Notes: generated from the letters alone by a model not told the origin. DNA of 64,000 nucleotides from Pythium myriotylum (GCA_023091665.1 JALJCQ010000013.1:558001-622000); one strand, 5' to 3'. Positions 1 to 11,257 are shown, numbered from the stretch's first letter. Numbers and translations: made by a program.

Positions 1-52
1 AATTGATTTCGGAGGAAAACTAACCTAATGAGAGATACGAGCGTTTGAGCAC

Positions 53-99
53 CGAAGACGAGAGATTACTTACATCATGTAAGTAATCTCTCGTCTTCG
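53..99. repeat. 47-bp perfect palindrome (23-bp arms, 1-nt centre)
   Basis: Bases 53-75 are the exact reverse complement of 77-99, with a single C at 76 between them. A palindrome this long and perfect is not expected by chance and could extrude as a cruciform or fold as an RNA hairpin. Its function is unknown. A second palindrome of identical geometry but unrelated sequence lies at 32336-32382. Confidence 0.9.
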
Positions 100-119
100 A
101 CATGTAAGTTACATGTCGA
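97..119. repeat. Second perfect palindrome, 11-bp arms
   Basis: Bases 97-107 (TCGACATGTAA) are the exact reverse complement of 109-119, around a single G at 108. It overlaps the last three bases of the 47-bp palindrome, so the two form one compound inverted-repeat array. Confidence 0.85.
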
Positions 120-1221
120 TGGTCAGGCTACCCTGCTCAGTGCTCCGGGGACAGGAAACGGCGTTCTCCATTACGACCCTGCCAGTCTTAGCTTCATTGG
201 CCCAAAATGCTAAACCAAGACCGCAGAAGCGCTCGTTATCCTGGAATCCGGATCGTACACTCCACCATCCTACCAACGCGTGATAGATTGCAAGTGTAAT
301 GTGATCGTGGGCGTTTTTCGGCGGGAACGCGGACGCTTTGTATGCACCGACGTGTGGGCGCGATTCAGTTGGAGTTCAATTAACACCCGCTACAACAAAT
401 CCTGCGAAACGCACATCAAATCCTGCGAAACGCGCATGGCCCATCTTCCTCAACTGCACTGGAGAGTTCTCGCTGGACGATGGAAGGTGAGCAACGAAGC
501 GCCCGCACACGCCGACAATCTCTCAACCGATGGTGTTGGCTTTGAGTGCCAGGCTGAATAATTCCGCAATGGACCTCACGCTGACGAGTATTACTTTTTG
601 ATTGTGACGGTGGGAGGCGAGGTCGGCTGAAGCATAATTGGATACACATTCATCTTACTCTCGAGGTTTGTTGCAGCAACCCGAGCTGGTGCCACCAATT
701 CTTCAGTGGCGTTTGCTTGATGGATCAGATCAGCAGATCTTGGCGTTGGCAAAAGAAATCCGGATAGGAATTTATGATTTGCCCCACCACAGAAAATGGG
801 CTCGGCACGGGTCATTACCACAAACCTGCGACTCAAACTCAAAATGCATGCAGTATTTGTGGTAAGTAAACCCACAAGAAGTTGTGTAGACAGAGCACAA
901 ACCCACGTCGTCTCGTGCACACCAACAATTCCTAATTAGAGTGTAATCCGTACCCGGAATACCCACAATGGCTTCCGATTGGAATGTACACTCGAGGATG
1001 CCGGCGTAAAAGATCCAACATCCGTGACTCTCACAGAAAGACAGCCGAAGAAAGTGTTCGACTGTCTTTCTATTGTTATTTGTCCTCTCGACATCGTTTA
1101 CGCAGGATCTTTACAATCTTCAATCAGCACTCGAATCTGAGAACGGCGTGAAATAACAAACGACTATGATGACTGAGCCAGACGAGAGCCAAGCTTGGTG
1201 TTCAGGCTCAGCAATACGTTG

Positions 1222-1240
1222 GGCCATTTTCCAAATCGCC
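1222..1240 (+). promoter_or_regulatory. Inr/FPR-like core promoter element
   Basis: GGCCATTTTCCAAATCGCC resembles the oomycete initiator plus flanking promoter region consensus (GCTCATTYYNCAWTTTNYY) at about 14 of 19 positions. It ends 16 bp before the carboxypeptidase ATG. Such a short leader is usual in oomycetes, but the match is partial. Confidence 0.45.
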
Positions 1241-1256
1241 CTAAAAGAGCCAAGCC

Positions 1257-2543
1257 ATGAAGACCCTCCAGTCGATCCTGCTCGTGGCCACGGCCTTTGT
1301 CGGCGTTACCATCACCGAGCCGAAGCAGCTCTACCACGTCACGGCACCGAAGTCGGTCTTCGACGCGACGCTGCCAAAGTTCAAGGGCGAGCTCGATGTC
1401 TGGGCCATGTTGCCCGTCGAAGGTGACAAGATCACGGCCGACATCTACGCGACCGAAGCCGATGTGGCTCAGTTCCAGCAGTCGCACAACGGCAAGTTCC
1501 GCCTCTTTGCGAACGACACGCTCATCGTACGCGACCCGGTTAACACGCAGCAGCTTCTCGCCGAGCGTGCTGTGGTCCGAGCAACGTGCGCGACCAAGAC
1601 GCGTCGCCACCTCGAGCAGCTCGCGACGACCAAGTACGTCGACAACGCGTTCTTCGACTGCTTCCGCACGTCGGACGAAGTGTACGCGTTCTTCGACGCG
1701 CTCGTGGCCGAGAACCCGACGATCTTCACCAAGATCGCCAAGGTTACGACCACGTACGAAGGTCGCACCGTGCCCGGTTACAAAATCTCCACTGGATCGG
1801 GTCGCAAGGCTGTCTACACGCAAGGTCTCATCCACGCGCGCGAGTGGATCGCAGGCAGCTCCACATTCTACGTCATTGCCGCGATGCTCGATGGTCTCCG
1901 TGCTGGCGACGCCACAGTCACGAACCTCTTCAAGCTCTACGACTGGCACTTTGTGCCGATTCTGAACCTCGACGGCTACCGTTACTCGTGGAGCACGGAG
2001 CGTCTCTGGCGCAAGAACCGCCGAAAGATCTCGGGTTCCACCTACGGCGTGGACCTTAACCGCAACTACGGACCTGCTTCGTTCTTCGGTAAGGAAGGCG
2101 CCGGCCCGACGGCCGAGACCTATCCGGGCACAGCCGTGCTGAGTGAGCCTGAGACCTCGGGCTCGTGGGCGTACCTCAAGAGCATCAATGCCTACGGCGC
2201 TATCGACATGCACTCGTACGCTGGTCTCATTCTTCGTGCCTACGGCAACCAGCAAGGCACGCCGCCAGCTCCATATGGCCCGAAGCTCAAAGTGCTCGGT
2301 GACGCCATGACGGCCGCCGCTGGTAGCCAGTACCGAAGCCAGACCAGCGCGCAGCTCTACGTGGCGTACGGCTGCTTCGATGACGCCGTGTTTCAGGTTC
2401 TCAACAAGCCCGTGTTCACGATCGAGATGGCTGGCTCCAGTTTCATTGCGTCTGAGTCGACGATCCGCTCGGCCGGCAACAACATGTACAAGGCCTTCCT
2501 GGCGTTTGGCAACGGCCTCGCCACTTACTGGAGTGGTCTTTAA
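1257..2543 (+). CDS. Secreted zinc carboxypeptidase (peptidase family M14)
   Basis: This 428-residue single-exon protein starts with a hydrophobic signal-like segment (residues 1-20). A region of about 100 residues that could be an activation propeptide follows, then an M14 catalytic domain. The carboxypeptidase A-type residues are all visible. HAREW supplies the zinc ligands His193 and Glu196, with Arg195. Arg252 lies in RLWRKNRR. Asn268/Arg269 lie in DLNRN. The third zinc ligand is His319 in DMHSY, and the catalytic glutamate is Glu390 in TIEMAG. It should therefore remove C-terminal residues from peptides outside the cell or in a lytic compartment. The ATG at 1257 gives the complete signal sequence and has a promoter-like element just upstream. 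No introns or breaks are seen. Confidence 0.92.
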   Translation: MKTLQSILLVATAFVGVTITEPKQLYHVTAPKSVFDATLPKFKGELDVWAMLPVEGDKITADIYATEADVAQFQQSHNGKFRLFANDTLIVRDPVNTQQLLAERAVVRATCATKTRRHLEQLATTKYVDNAFFDCFRTSDEVYAFFDALVAENPTIFTKIAKVTTTYEGRTVPGYKISTGSGRKAVYTQGLIHAREWIAGSSTFYVIAAMLDGLRAGDATVTNLFKLYDWHFVPILNLDGYRYSWSTERLWRKNRRKISGSTYGVDLNRNYGPASFFGKEGAGPTAETYPGTAVLSEPETSGSWAYLKSINAYGAIDMHSYAGLILRAYGNQQGTPPAPYGPKLKVLGDAMTAAAGSQYRSQTSAQLYVAYGCFDDAVFQVLNKPVFTIEMAGSSFIASESTIRSAGNNMYKAFLAFGNGLATYWSGL

Positions 2544-3166
2544 GTCATGGTAACGAGCGAAAGAGTCTTATTTGCACTAATAGGAAGTCCAAACTCTGAC
2601 AGCCATAGTGACACCCCTACTCTTGCTAGCTACAGTATCATCGTCATTGAAATGATGAAACATGCATGTAGTGCTGTTATAGTTTCTTCCCATTTTGCAG
2701 CGGTATCTGGTGTGCGCGAGGAAGTATTTCTCGAACGCCAAAGATCCCAAGGAGCTGTGCGAGCTCCTTCGGATCTTCGGCCACGGTGAAGCTTAACTGA
2801 CTGGACACGGTTGTACGGCCCCGAGACTTGGACTGCTTCAAACGCCTTAGACTTGTCACGTGTATGGGTCCTGTACTGTAACAATGATCTCAGTGCGTAG
2901 GTCAGTCAGCCTTGAGGTGGTTACGATGCGGTATCGACACCCTAAGCGGCATCGTTTCCCCGTAAATGCTTGTTTACTCGGTGACGTGTCGGTAACGAGT
3001 GAGGAGAGCATGGTTGTGTGGATGGCGCCAGAGCTGCTGCGATTATGTTAATAAGGCTGACGAGTGAATCTTGTGGATCCTAATAGCTTGTGTGGGCTTG
3101 GATGCGCAGGCTTACCAGACGGGTATTGCGAGGTGATCGGCAATGGTTGCAGATTTTTTTTTTTGT
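2544..3166. other. Intergenic region between carboxypeptidase and retrotransposon 1
   Basis: No coding region or RNA gene is recognised here. A T-rich run (3154-3164) lies just before the target-site duplication of the retrotransposon. Confidence 0.5.
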
Positions 3167-3171
3167 GATTT
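3167..3171. repeat. Target-site duplication GATTT (left), element 1
   Basis: GATTT directly precedes the left LTR and recurs directly after the right LTR at 8558-8562. Confidence 0.9.
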
Positions 3172-3402
3172 TGTAGTGGGCTGAGGACGACCAAGACGTT
3201 GCCCACTCACTGTGCAGCGGGCTGGTGCCCGCAGCTGAGCTGGCTGGCGATAAGAACAGACCCGTGGGGTACTTGAGTACCCCAACGGGGTTACAAAGAG
3301 TAGGAATTGAGTTGCTCCTATTCATTCTACAATAGACAACGGGATCAAAGGAAGCCGCCAGCTTCCCTAGTGACTGTGTTGGTGAACCTTGGACCTACTA
3401 CA
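3172..3402 (+). repeat. 5' LTR of element 1 (231 bp)
   Basis: Begins TGTAGTGGG and ends CCTACTACA. It differs from the 3' LTR at three visible positions (about 98.7% identity), which suggests a recent insertion. The base after it starts the 10-bp palindrome AAGCTAGCTT (3403-3412) where a TGG-type primer binding site would normally lie. Confidence 0.93.
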
Positions 3403-3486
3403 AAGCTAGCTTTAGTGGTTTGCCGGTGTGCAACTACCAAGGCTCGTCAAGAAGATCGATCAAGCGAAGACCGTCGACGCTAAACC

Positions 3487-4718
3487 ATGGCTAGCTCGAC
3501 GACCAGTGTGACCTCTGGGCGTACGCTGCGCTCGCGTCAGCCACGCCAGAGTTCGACAAGCGACTCCGCACCGGTAGTAGCGACCGGTGCAGCGGCGACA
3601 GAAGCCGCAGCGGGTGCTGGTGGTGGTACTAGTGGCACAAGGAGCTACCGCAGCGATCAGAAGCGTCCAAAACGACGTCGGCAGCGGCGACTCGGCTCAC
3701 GCGTGGAACGGGAGAGGCGGTGCCGATGCATCCGCGTGTTGTTGGACACCCCACGGTGCCGCAGTACGTGCTGACCTCCATCGGCGCACCCAAGCTGGAC
3801 CGAGTGGCGCATGAGAACCTGACGAAGTGGATGGATCTGCGGTTCGAGTACGAAGAAGCGGTTAGGGCGCAGTGCAAGAACACGGGTGGGGATCCGAACT
3901 CACTTATGGTGTCACTGCGCAACTCGTTTGACGAAGCGTACTTGGATACACTCTGCGAGATCGAGTGGAGGATGGACAAAGACGACCTCACGGATGACTT
4001 TCTGTGGCAATGGATCAAGTCGGAGGTTGAGACCTTCAAGAACCAGACGATGCCGGACATCGAGGGGCTGTTTCAGAAAGAGCTCAAGTTCGGTACGGGT
4101 TCGAACGACGTGAAATCACAGGTTCTCGACTACTTCCACTCCTGTAACACGATTATTCGGACGAACGGTTTAGCCTCACTGTTCAACGGTAACGACGAGA
4201 AGAAGTGCAAAATTCTGGTGAAGTGCTTACCAGAAAAGCTGAAGAAGCGTGTGAAGAATGAAATCGACTTTGGCAAAGATGGTAACCCGAAGCGTGACGT
4301 GCCTGCACTGTACCAGTTGGTCCTTCGTATGGCTCTGGAACAAGCCAAGGAGGATCAAGTTTTGCGCCAGGTGAAGCGCCAACGCGAAGATAATGGTGAC
4401 TCACCTAGTGCCAAACGACTGCGTAATGGCGGCAAAGGTGGTGGTGCGCGGTCTCGGAGCGAAGTCCATGGGTCGAAAGACGGTGATGAGAAGCGTGTCG
4501 TGAAGCGAGTGACCTTCGGGGACTCCGCGGCGAGAAAGACGGATAACGGTGGCTCGAGCTGGGACGGGGTACTTCACAGCGATGGTTGCTACGACTGCGG
4601 CGGCAGCCATTCGCTCATGAATTGCACCAAGCTCAGTAAGAGCGCTAAGTCGAAGGTGAGAGCTGCCAAGAGGAAACAGCGTGAGGAAGGGAGGCAACGC
4701 GAAGATCCGAAGGATTAG
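3487..4718 (+). pseudogene. gag: Gag of element 1 (frameshifted N-terminus)
   Basis: The ATG at 3487 starts a Ser/Thr-rich N-terminus (MASSTTS) that matches the start of the Gag in the element at 23.5 kb. The conserved Gag body, from about GHPTVPQYV onward, lies in another frame and runs to a stop at 4716-4718. The shift falls between about 3640 and 3720 and looks like a small indel. Near the C-terminus is a zinc knuckle, CYDCGGSHSLMNC, of spacing CX2CX3HX4C, one residue shorter than the retroviral standard. Gag would form the particle that packages element RNA. The last part overlaps the pol frame by about 50 nt. Confidence 0.85.
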
Positions 4719-7700
4719 GGAGTGCCTACCGCTCGATCAGCCTCAGGTCACTGTGAACGGTGTCCTGGAGCTTGCATATTGTGCGGATAGTGGTGCTTAC
4801 AAGTCCTGCATCGGCCAGAAGGATGTTAGTAAGTTGAGGACCCTCGACGAATCTGTCAAGGTCAACTTCTTACAGCAGCCGATCGTGTGTGAACTGGCTG
4901 GTGGTCGGACGATGCGTGTTTCCGAGACGGTGAATGTGAAGATGGCGTTGCGTACGGCGGCCGGTATGGTGAACATCCAGTCGCCTGTCGAGTGTTTGGT
5001 AATCGAAGGAGGTGGTGAGCTCCTGTTGGGGAAGGACGTTCTAGCGATGCTTGGTATCGACGTAGAGCGGCAGCTTGAGATGCTCGCAGCCCCATCAAAT
5101 GATGATGATGATGACACGAAGGATGACGCCACGGTGACTGGTGCTCGTGACGACGACGAGATCAGGAAGGCTATCGAGGACATGGTGCAGCGCGCGATCG
5201 AGGAGGGCTTTCCTGTGGCAAAGATCGAGCGCTTGCGAACTGTGATCAGCATGTATGATATCAGGAGGGTGAAGCTGGATGACGATCCACCTGCAAGAGT
5301 CGAACCACTGAAGATCAGGCTCAAGAAGAACGCGGTGCCATACAAGAGCAAGGCACGCAAGTACTCACCTGAGCTGCAGCGGTTCCTTGAGAACTTTAAT
5401 GGGCAGTTGGTCAAGTTGGGTTGGGTGTACGAGAACCTGAACTCGAGGTGGGCGTGTCCAGCGCTGCCGGTCAGGAAGGCAGGCGGTGAATACCGTCAGA
5501 CGACCGACTGCAAGCCAACCAACGTCCAGGTAGAGCCACTTGCTGGTTTGATGCCGAACCTGGACGTGGACCTCGAGCGGGTGATGGGATGCGTGTGCTT
5601 CGGACTTTTCGACTTCATCAAGGGCTATTGGCAGCTGCCCCTCGATGAAGAATCGCAAGAGATCCTCTCGTACATGACTCATAGGAAGATCTACACTCCC
5701 AGGCGAGTGCCGCAGGGATGCTCCGATGCAGCTCTGTACTTCCAAGCGACAATGGAGCGATGCTTTGCGTCGCTGCTGTACGAGCACCTGTTAGTGTGGA
5801 TCGACGACCTGTTGCTCTACGCGAAGGATGTGAACACATACCTAGACAAATCGCAGGAGTTGTTTGGGCTAGTCGACCGGTTTGGTTTCAAGTTGAGCGC
5901 GACGAAGTCATCGGTCTACAAAGAGGAGGTGAAGTGGTGTAGTCGGATTATCAACGGCGACGGGGTACGACATGACCCGGCGCGAATTGAGGCGCTGGTG
6001 AACCTACCCGTTCCGAGCAACGCTGGAGAGTTACAGCAGTTCATTTGCTCGACAAACTGGATGAGGAATTCGGTCATCGACCGCTGCAAGATAAGTTGGA
6101 CGCGGTGTTGGCGACGTCCAAGAAGCGGACCAAGCGCGTGGGGACAAAGATCCCAATCACTCTCTCACGACAGGAACAAGATGCTTTTGAGCAGGTGAAG
6201 CGCAGGCTTGCGGACGCAGCTACGTTGGCGTTCCCGAAGCCCGCTGCGGAGACCTGCCTGTTGACGGACGCATCGGACGTGGGCTGGTCGGTGATTGTGA
6301 CACAAGTGGCTGAGTGGAATGTGGATCTCCCTGTATCAGAGCAACAGCATGAGCTTCTCATATGCATGGGTGGATCGTTCACTGGCGCTCAGCGAAACTG
6401 GAGCGTGATCGAGAAGGAGGCTTACCCAATCGTGACTGCTTGCGACAAGTTGAGCTACTTGCTCATGCGGCCAAAGGGCTTTCGGATGTTCTGTGACCAC
6501 CGGAACTTGATCCACGTGTTCGCTCCTGCACAGGAGATGAAGAAACACGTGAGAGGCAAGTTGTTGAGATGGTCAATGAAGCTCATGGAGTACCGGTATT
6601 CTATCGAACATATCGATGGAGTGAAGAACGTTTGGGCCGATATGGTGTCTCGGTGGGCAGGAACAGCACGACATGGTGGCGTAGCGATCGAGCGACTACG
6701 ACGAAAGCGCAGAAGGGCGGCGGGGCATGACGATGAGGATGGCGGCGCCGATGCTGCCACGCGTCAACCACGAATGCGGCCGCTCCACGCTGATGATTTC
6801 GAGTGGCCAACAATAGACTCGATCTTGTTGGCGCAGCAAGCTGAGGGAGTGAACCACCCAAGGTCATTGAAGCGGGATGAGCACGGCCTCTTGTGTGACG
6901 CGGATCGTATCTGGATACCAGATCGCGCGAAAGACCTTATCTACCGGCTCCTTGTGATCGCTCACTGTGGACCACAAGGGCACAGAGGTCGCGACGCTCT
7001 GATGACAGCGCTTCAGCGACGATTCCAAATTGGTAACCTCCGGCAGCGTGTCGACGCCTTCCTGGCCAAATGCTTGCTTTGCAAGCATGTGAAAGGGGGG
7101 AAGATGGTCCGCAGACCATGGGGGGAAACCTACAGAAGCCAAGAACGGAATGAGGCGCTCCACTGGGATTTCGTGCATCTCGGCAAGTCTTACGGGAACT
7201 ACGCCTACCTTTTGGTGCTCAAGGACGACGCGACCCACTACTGCGAGCTCGTGCCATGTGCGACACCCACGAGCACCGTAGCAGCGGAAGCGATACTGGA
7301 CTGGCACAGTAGGTTTGGCGCTCCGAGGGTATGGATCAGCGACAGCGCCTCGCATTTCAAGAACGAGGTATTGAAGGAGATCAGCCAGAGACTGCGTGCG
7401 GAGCAGAACTTAATCGTGGCGTACTCACCATGGGTGAATGGGTCGGTGGAGAGAGTGAACAAAGACATCAAGCAGGTGTTACGGGCGATGTGTCTTGAGG
7501 ACAAGGTTGACATCCGCGACTGGACGTACTATGTACCAGTGCTGCAGGCGAGTTTAAATCATACTCCTGTCCCGTCGCTCGGTCACCATGCTCCTGTGGA
7601 AGTGTTCTGCGTGCTGCCTGCCGTGTCTCCGTTGGACTTCGTGCTAGACAAGCGACAGAAGAAACTGGTCGACATCGGGTTGGACTCTGACCAAATCAAG

Positions 7701-8294
7701 AGCAAATTGGAGGCTCTGCAAGAAAGCGTACGTTTGATGCATAAAGCGATCGAAGCTCAAAGAGGAGCACAGACTAAACGCAACGAGCGCAACGAGCGCA
7801 ACCAGCGCCATTCGGCGAAACCCAACTTTGACGTCGGCGACTTCGCTCTGAGATCGCGAGTCGATGAGAAGCACTACGACACACTACTGGTCACTTGGGA
7901 CACACTACTGGTCACGTGGGTGGGACCGTACCAAGTCGTGCGCGCAGACGAAACGTCGTTCCGCGTGCGCCATTTGATCAGTGGGGTAGAATCGGACGTG
8001 CATCCCTCACGATTAAAGTTCTATGCGGACTCGAGCTTTGAAGTGACGGAAGAAGTTCGGGAGCATGTTGCTAGCCAAGGAACAGTGATGGCAGTGGACA
8101 AGCTGTTAGAGCATCGGTGGCACAAGGGCAAGAAGGATTTCGAACTCTTGGTGGCCTGGAAGGGCCTTGAGCCAATCGAGAACTCGTGGAAGACCCTTGC
8201 TTCCCTTTACAAGGACATCCCGGTGATGATCAAGACATACACCGCGGCGAGCACGGATCAAGCTCTTCAACGACGTGTTGAGCAGCTAGCGTAG
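4681..8294 (+). pseudogene. pol: Pol of element 1: protease-RT-RNase H-integrase-chromodomain (frameshift near 6078)
   Basis: Pol lies in the +1 frame relative to Gag, with no ATG of its own at the overlap, so it is probably made as a Gag-Pol fusion. The aspartic protease motif ADSGA is near 4783-4797. The reverse transcriptase catalytic pair WIDDLL is near 5797-5814. RNase H (LTDASD) starts near 6260. The integrase HHCC zinc domain is near 6963-7086 and its catalytic residues lie in HWDFVHL, ISDSASH and NGSVERV. A chromodomain spans about 8092-8240. Compared with the sister element, about 19 bp is missing near 6075-6080, which moves the rest (from about 6080) into another frame. A 21-bp in-frame tandem duplication (DTLLVTW twice) sits at about 7876-7917. 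Confidence 0.9.
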
Positions 8295-8316
8295 ACACTC
8301 GTGGTGGACAAGTCTT

Positions 8317-8326
8317 GGAAGGGCGG
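8317..8326 (+). other. Polypurine tract of element 1
   Basis: GGAAGGGCGG directly abuts the 3' LTR. The identical tract precedes the 3' LTR of the related element at 28637-28646. It is the expected primer for plus-strand DNA synthesis. Confidence 0.75.
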
Positions 8327-8557
8327 TGTAGCGGGCTGAGGACGACCAAGACGTTGCCCACTCACTGTGCAGCGGGCTGGTGCCCGCAGCTGAGCTGGCT
8401 GGCGATAAGAACAGACCCGTGGGGTACTTGAGTACCCCAACGGGGTTACAGAGAGTAGGAATTGAGTTGCTCCTATTCATTCTACAATAGACAACGAGAT
8501 CAAAGGAAGCCGCCAGCTTCCCTAGTGACTGTGTTGGTGAACCTTGGACCTACTACA
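8327..8557 (+). repeat. 3' LTR of element 1 (231 bp)
   Basis: Near-identical to 3172-3402, with three substitutions and no gaps. Confidence 0.93.
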
Positions 8558-8562
8558 GATTT
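8558..8562. repeat. Target-site duplication GATTT (right), element 1
   Basis: Matches 3167-3171, confirming the outer boundaries of the element. Confidence 0.9.
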
Positions 8563-8784
8563 CCAAGTGCTAGCACGGATGACATGGATTCGTTTGATAC
8601 CAGCACTTCACGGCGCCTTCATTTGGAAGCGAACCAGTCGATTCTGGAAGGCGTCATTGAATGACCCCCCTTAAGAAATTGTCCTCGTTTCGATCAACTG
8701 AGTTGCACGATGAATTGTGGAATGAATTTTAGAATGAATTGCAAGAACGATTGCGCTTAGAGAAGGATCCAAAAAAAGAAAACG

Positions 8785-10560
8785 ATGGTGAAGCTGTTCT
8801 GCGCAGTGGTTGGCGTCGGGAGCATCTTCTTTGTGAACACTGAGCTCAGCGAGACGGTTGGCGATCTGAAGAACAAGATTAAGGAGAGAATGCCAGGTTT
8901 GATCTCCTTCGATGCAGATCTGCTGAAGCTGTATCTCGCGCGGGAGGGCAACAGTTCTTGGTTAAAGATCGACAGCAATGACGTCAAGGCTCTGCAGAGA
9001 GGAGAGACCCCTGATCGAATCAAGGATCTCATGCGCGAAGAACTACAAATGCTGGAGGCGTGGGACCTCAACGACGAAAACTACTTTGGTACAAACTTCG
9101 AGCGAGCCAAGGGAGACATCCATGTGCTTGTGGAGTTGCCATCGGCGGAGCTTCCCGCCGACACCGTTTGGATTGAACCGAAGCCTTTGTTGCCAGACGT
9201 GAAAAGGCAGCGCACAGACGCCGTCAATCCTCGTCATTTGAATGAATTGAATGCATTGGTCGCAATCACACACAAATTTAGCAGTGTGAAGGAACTCAAG
9301 CCTGAGAATCTGCTGGATACCCCGTCGATAATCTTTGGTGCAGCATTCGACTTCGGCTTGTACGTCCGACAGGAGTATTGGGACCTCCATGAAATTATTC
9401 AACAACGATTGGCGTCAGATTCAACGCTACGTAGAGTTCTTGTGGTTGGCAGCCCGGGAATCGGGAAGTCGGTGTTCGGGGTGTTCTTGCTACTGCTCTT
9501 CATGCTGGAGAAAAAGCATGTCGCCTACCGCCCTCTTGCTCGTTCACAGGTCCATTATTTCACTTGGAGCACGAATGGCTACTCTGTTTCGGATACCGCA
9601 CTTGCTGGGATTAAATACGAGGGCTTTTTTGACGGAAGGGAAGCTTTCGGAGCATTGGACGCGGATGTCTTCAAACATGCATTTCTGTTCGCCAGTCCAC
9701 GCACTAGGAATTACAAGCAATTTGTCAAGGAGAAGTGTTTCAAGGTGTATATGAACCCATGGACCAAAGACGAGTGCCAGAGATTCGCCGATGCGATGAA
9801 GTTGGAGGACCACGACGAGTGGTTACGAAGATTCAATCTCGTTGGGGGCAAACCAAGATTTATGTTTTCGTCGTCTGAGACTTTTGATCTCTTGGCGAAA
9901 CGTGTGAAGGACGTGGTTCCCCACAGTATCGACGAGCTCAAGGACCAAGTTCGGCTTTTCGAGCAAAATGTGTTCGATGATCGAATGAAGCACATCACGT
10001 TCAGTTTGTATCGTGATGAAACCAATCCCAGTGTCTGTTACTTGGCGTATGCATCTTTGGCGGTCGAGGCGATCATGAACGCGCGTTATAAAGTTGGTTC
10101 CGCCAATGAAATTCGCGCATTATTGCACACTCCAGCCCCGAGTTTGCAGTCGTAGGCAAAGAAATCGAGGAATTAATTTCTGCCGGAAGAACTTGCCACC
10201 AGCGAGTTTTGTATGAGTGTACTTGAAGGAAGCGGTATTGGAATAGTCACGCAACATGCCCCATTGAATGCAGCGTCCGAGGCCATTCAAGCGACATCCG
10301 AAATCCAGAATAAATTCGTGTTGTAGATCCCGCTATCGAAGACTTTTCGAGCAATTGATGGTGTTCTTGTTGTCCTACAAGAACATCGTATCATCTGCGC
10401 CCAATCGACACTGGCCACTGCACATCCTATCAAAAAGAGTCTCAAGGTTATACACACATCCATCTTTTTGTCGTCTCCAACGAAATATATGACAGTTTCC
10501 CGTTCAATCCTACAAAAATGCGGACGGGAAGAAGGACCGCTTAGCGAGAATTAGTATCGG
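8785..10560 (+). pseudogene. Crinkler (CRN) family effector gene, 3' part frameshifted
   Basis: From the ATG at 8785 an open frame of 456 residues runs to 10155. The N-terminus is a CRN LFLAK-type domain: MVKLFCAVVG start, LKLYLARE (residues 47-54) in place of LxLFLAK, and HVLVELP near residues 113-119 at the end of the adjoining region. A P-loop, GSPGIGKS, follows at about residues 222-229 and leads an NTPase-like domain as in many CRN proteins. CRN proteins are known as host-cell-targeted effectors. The frame stops at 10153-10155, but after a one-base shift the sequence keeps reading CRN-like protein (EFAVVGKEIEELI, and later HLFVVSNEIYDSF near 10447-10490). I read this as a decayed gene. 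Element 1 lies 220 bp upstream of the start. Confidence 0.82.
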
Positions 10561-10925
10561 TGTGACGCAGCTTGCTGGAAAGATCAGTCTAGCGTTGATC
10601 CTATGGCGCAGTGCAAAAGTAGGTGAGGAATCCTAGGCTTGTTTTTTTTTTTTGCTTTTGTCACGCGCACAAGCACTCCGGCCTACTGTATTTACTTATC
10701 TGATCGCCATATATAGTTTTTTTTGTATTACGGAAGAAGTTAGACACCGGACACCCTGGCGATCGGGGACGACCAACCCAGTGTCAGCTTACCGGGGTCT
10801 TACTCTGGTAGGCTACGCTTCCCGGTCTGGCGACGTACCGGCTCATATTGGGTGATGACTTGTAGAACTTCACTGAGTAGATCTCGGTCTGGCCTAATCG
10901 GACGCGTGGCATGGGAAACATCCGA
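10561..10925. other. Intergenic, no gene recognised
   Basis: Contains two T-rich runs (near 10640 and 10718) and no coding similarity that I can recognise. Confidence 0.4.
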
Positions 10926-11187
10926 CTAGGTGAGGTCCATGAGCTGGGTGTCCGTGGTGGTCCCTCCCGAAGTGGCTATTGTCGAGTGGAGCTGGTCCAT
11001 AGCCTGATTCGCGAGCCAGTCGGCCATTCTGTTTCCGGATCGGAGCATGGGGAGCTGGCCGAGAAGGTATGTTGTGCGCTGCACGATCCAGGTGATCCGT
11101 CCGGTTTTTGGTGAAATCTTGAACGGCTGTGGGCAGGTTTTCGTTTTGGAACCGTTCGGAGCGCGATTCTGGAAGCTCGGAACTCTG
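10926..11187 (-). pseudogene. RNase H domain remnant (C-terminal part)
   Basis: Minus-strand translation gives a C-terminal RNase H signature, SGNRMADWLANQAMD (about 10991-11035), followed by a short tail to a stop at 10926. The pattern N-R-M-A-D-W-L-A-N-x-A-M-D is typical of RNase HI domains of retroelement origin. No N-terminal half is visible, and the upstream side is cut by a stop and then by the LTR of element 3. It is best read as an old retroelement fragment. Confidence 0.55.
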
Positions 11188-11257
11188 ACTCAACTATTAT
11201 TCCGCACAAGGCACTTGACAGAGCATCTCGTGACTTCGTTTGTCTCTCCCAAGTATT

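Larger units (their letters stand above)
1..1221. other. Intergenic region, no gene recognised
   Basis: Only short open frames occur here on either strand and none resembles a protein I recognise. The recognisable structures are the perfect palindromes near the left edge (listed separately) and a promoter-like site at its right end. Confidence 0.5.
3172..8557 (+). mobile_element. Ty3/gypsy chromovirus, element 1 (full length, ORFs broken)
   Basis: The element is bounded by two 231-bp LTRs (TGTAG...CTACA) that differ at three positions, and is flanked by the 5-bp duplication GATTT (3167-3171 and 8558-8562). The internal region encodes Gag with a zinc knuckle, then protease, reverse transcriptase, RNase H, integrase and a C-terminal chromodomain, the domain order of Ty3/gypsy chromoviruses. 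It belongs to the same lineage as the element at 23481-28886, though the LTRs have diverged. Frameshifts in gag and pol mean this copy cannot be autonomous as read. Confidence 0.95.

Noticed and set aside
1164..2255. 363-codon minus-strand frame opposite the carboxypeptidase
   Set aside because: Shadow of GC-rich codons; the plus strand has a complete M14 catalytic set and the minus frame has no recognisable domain.
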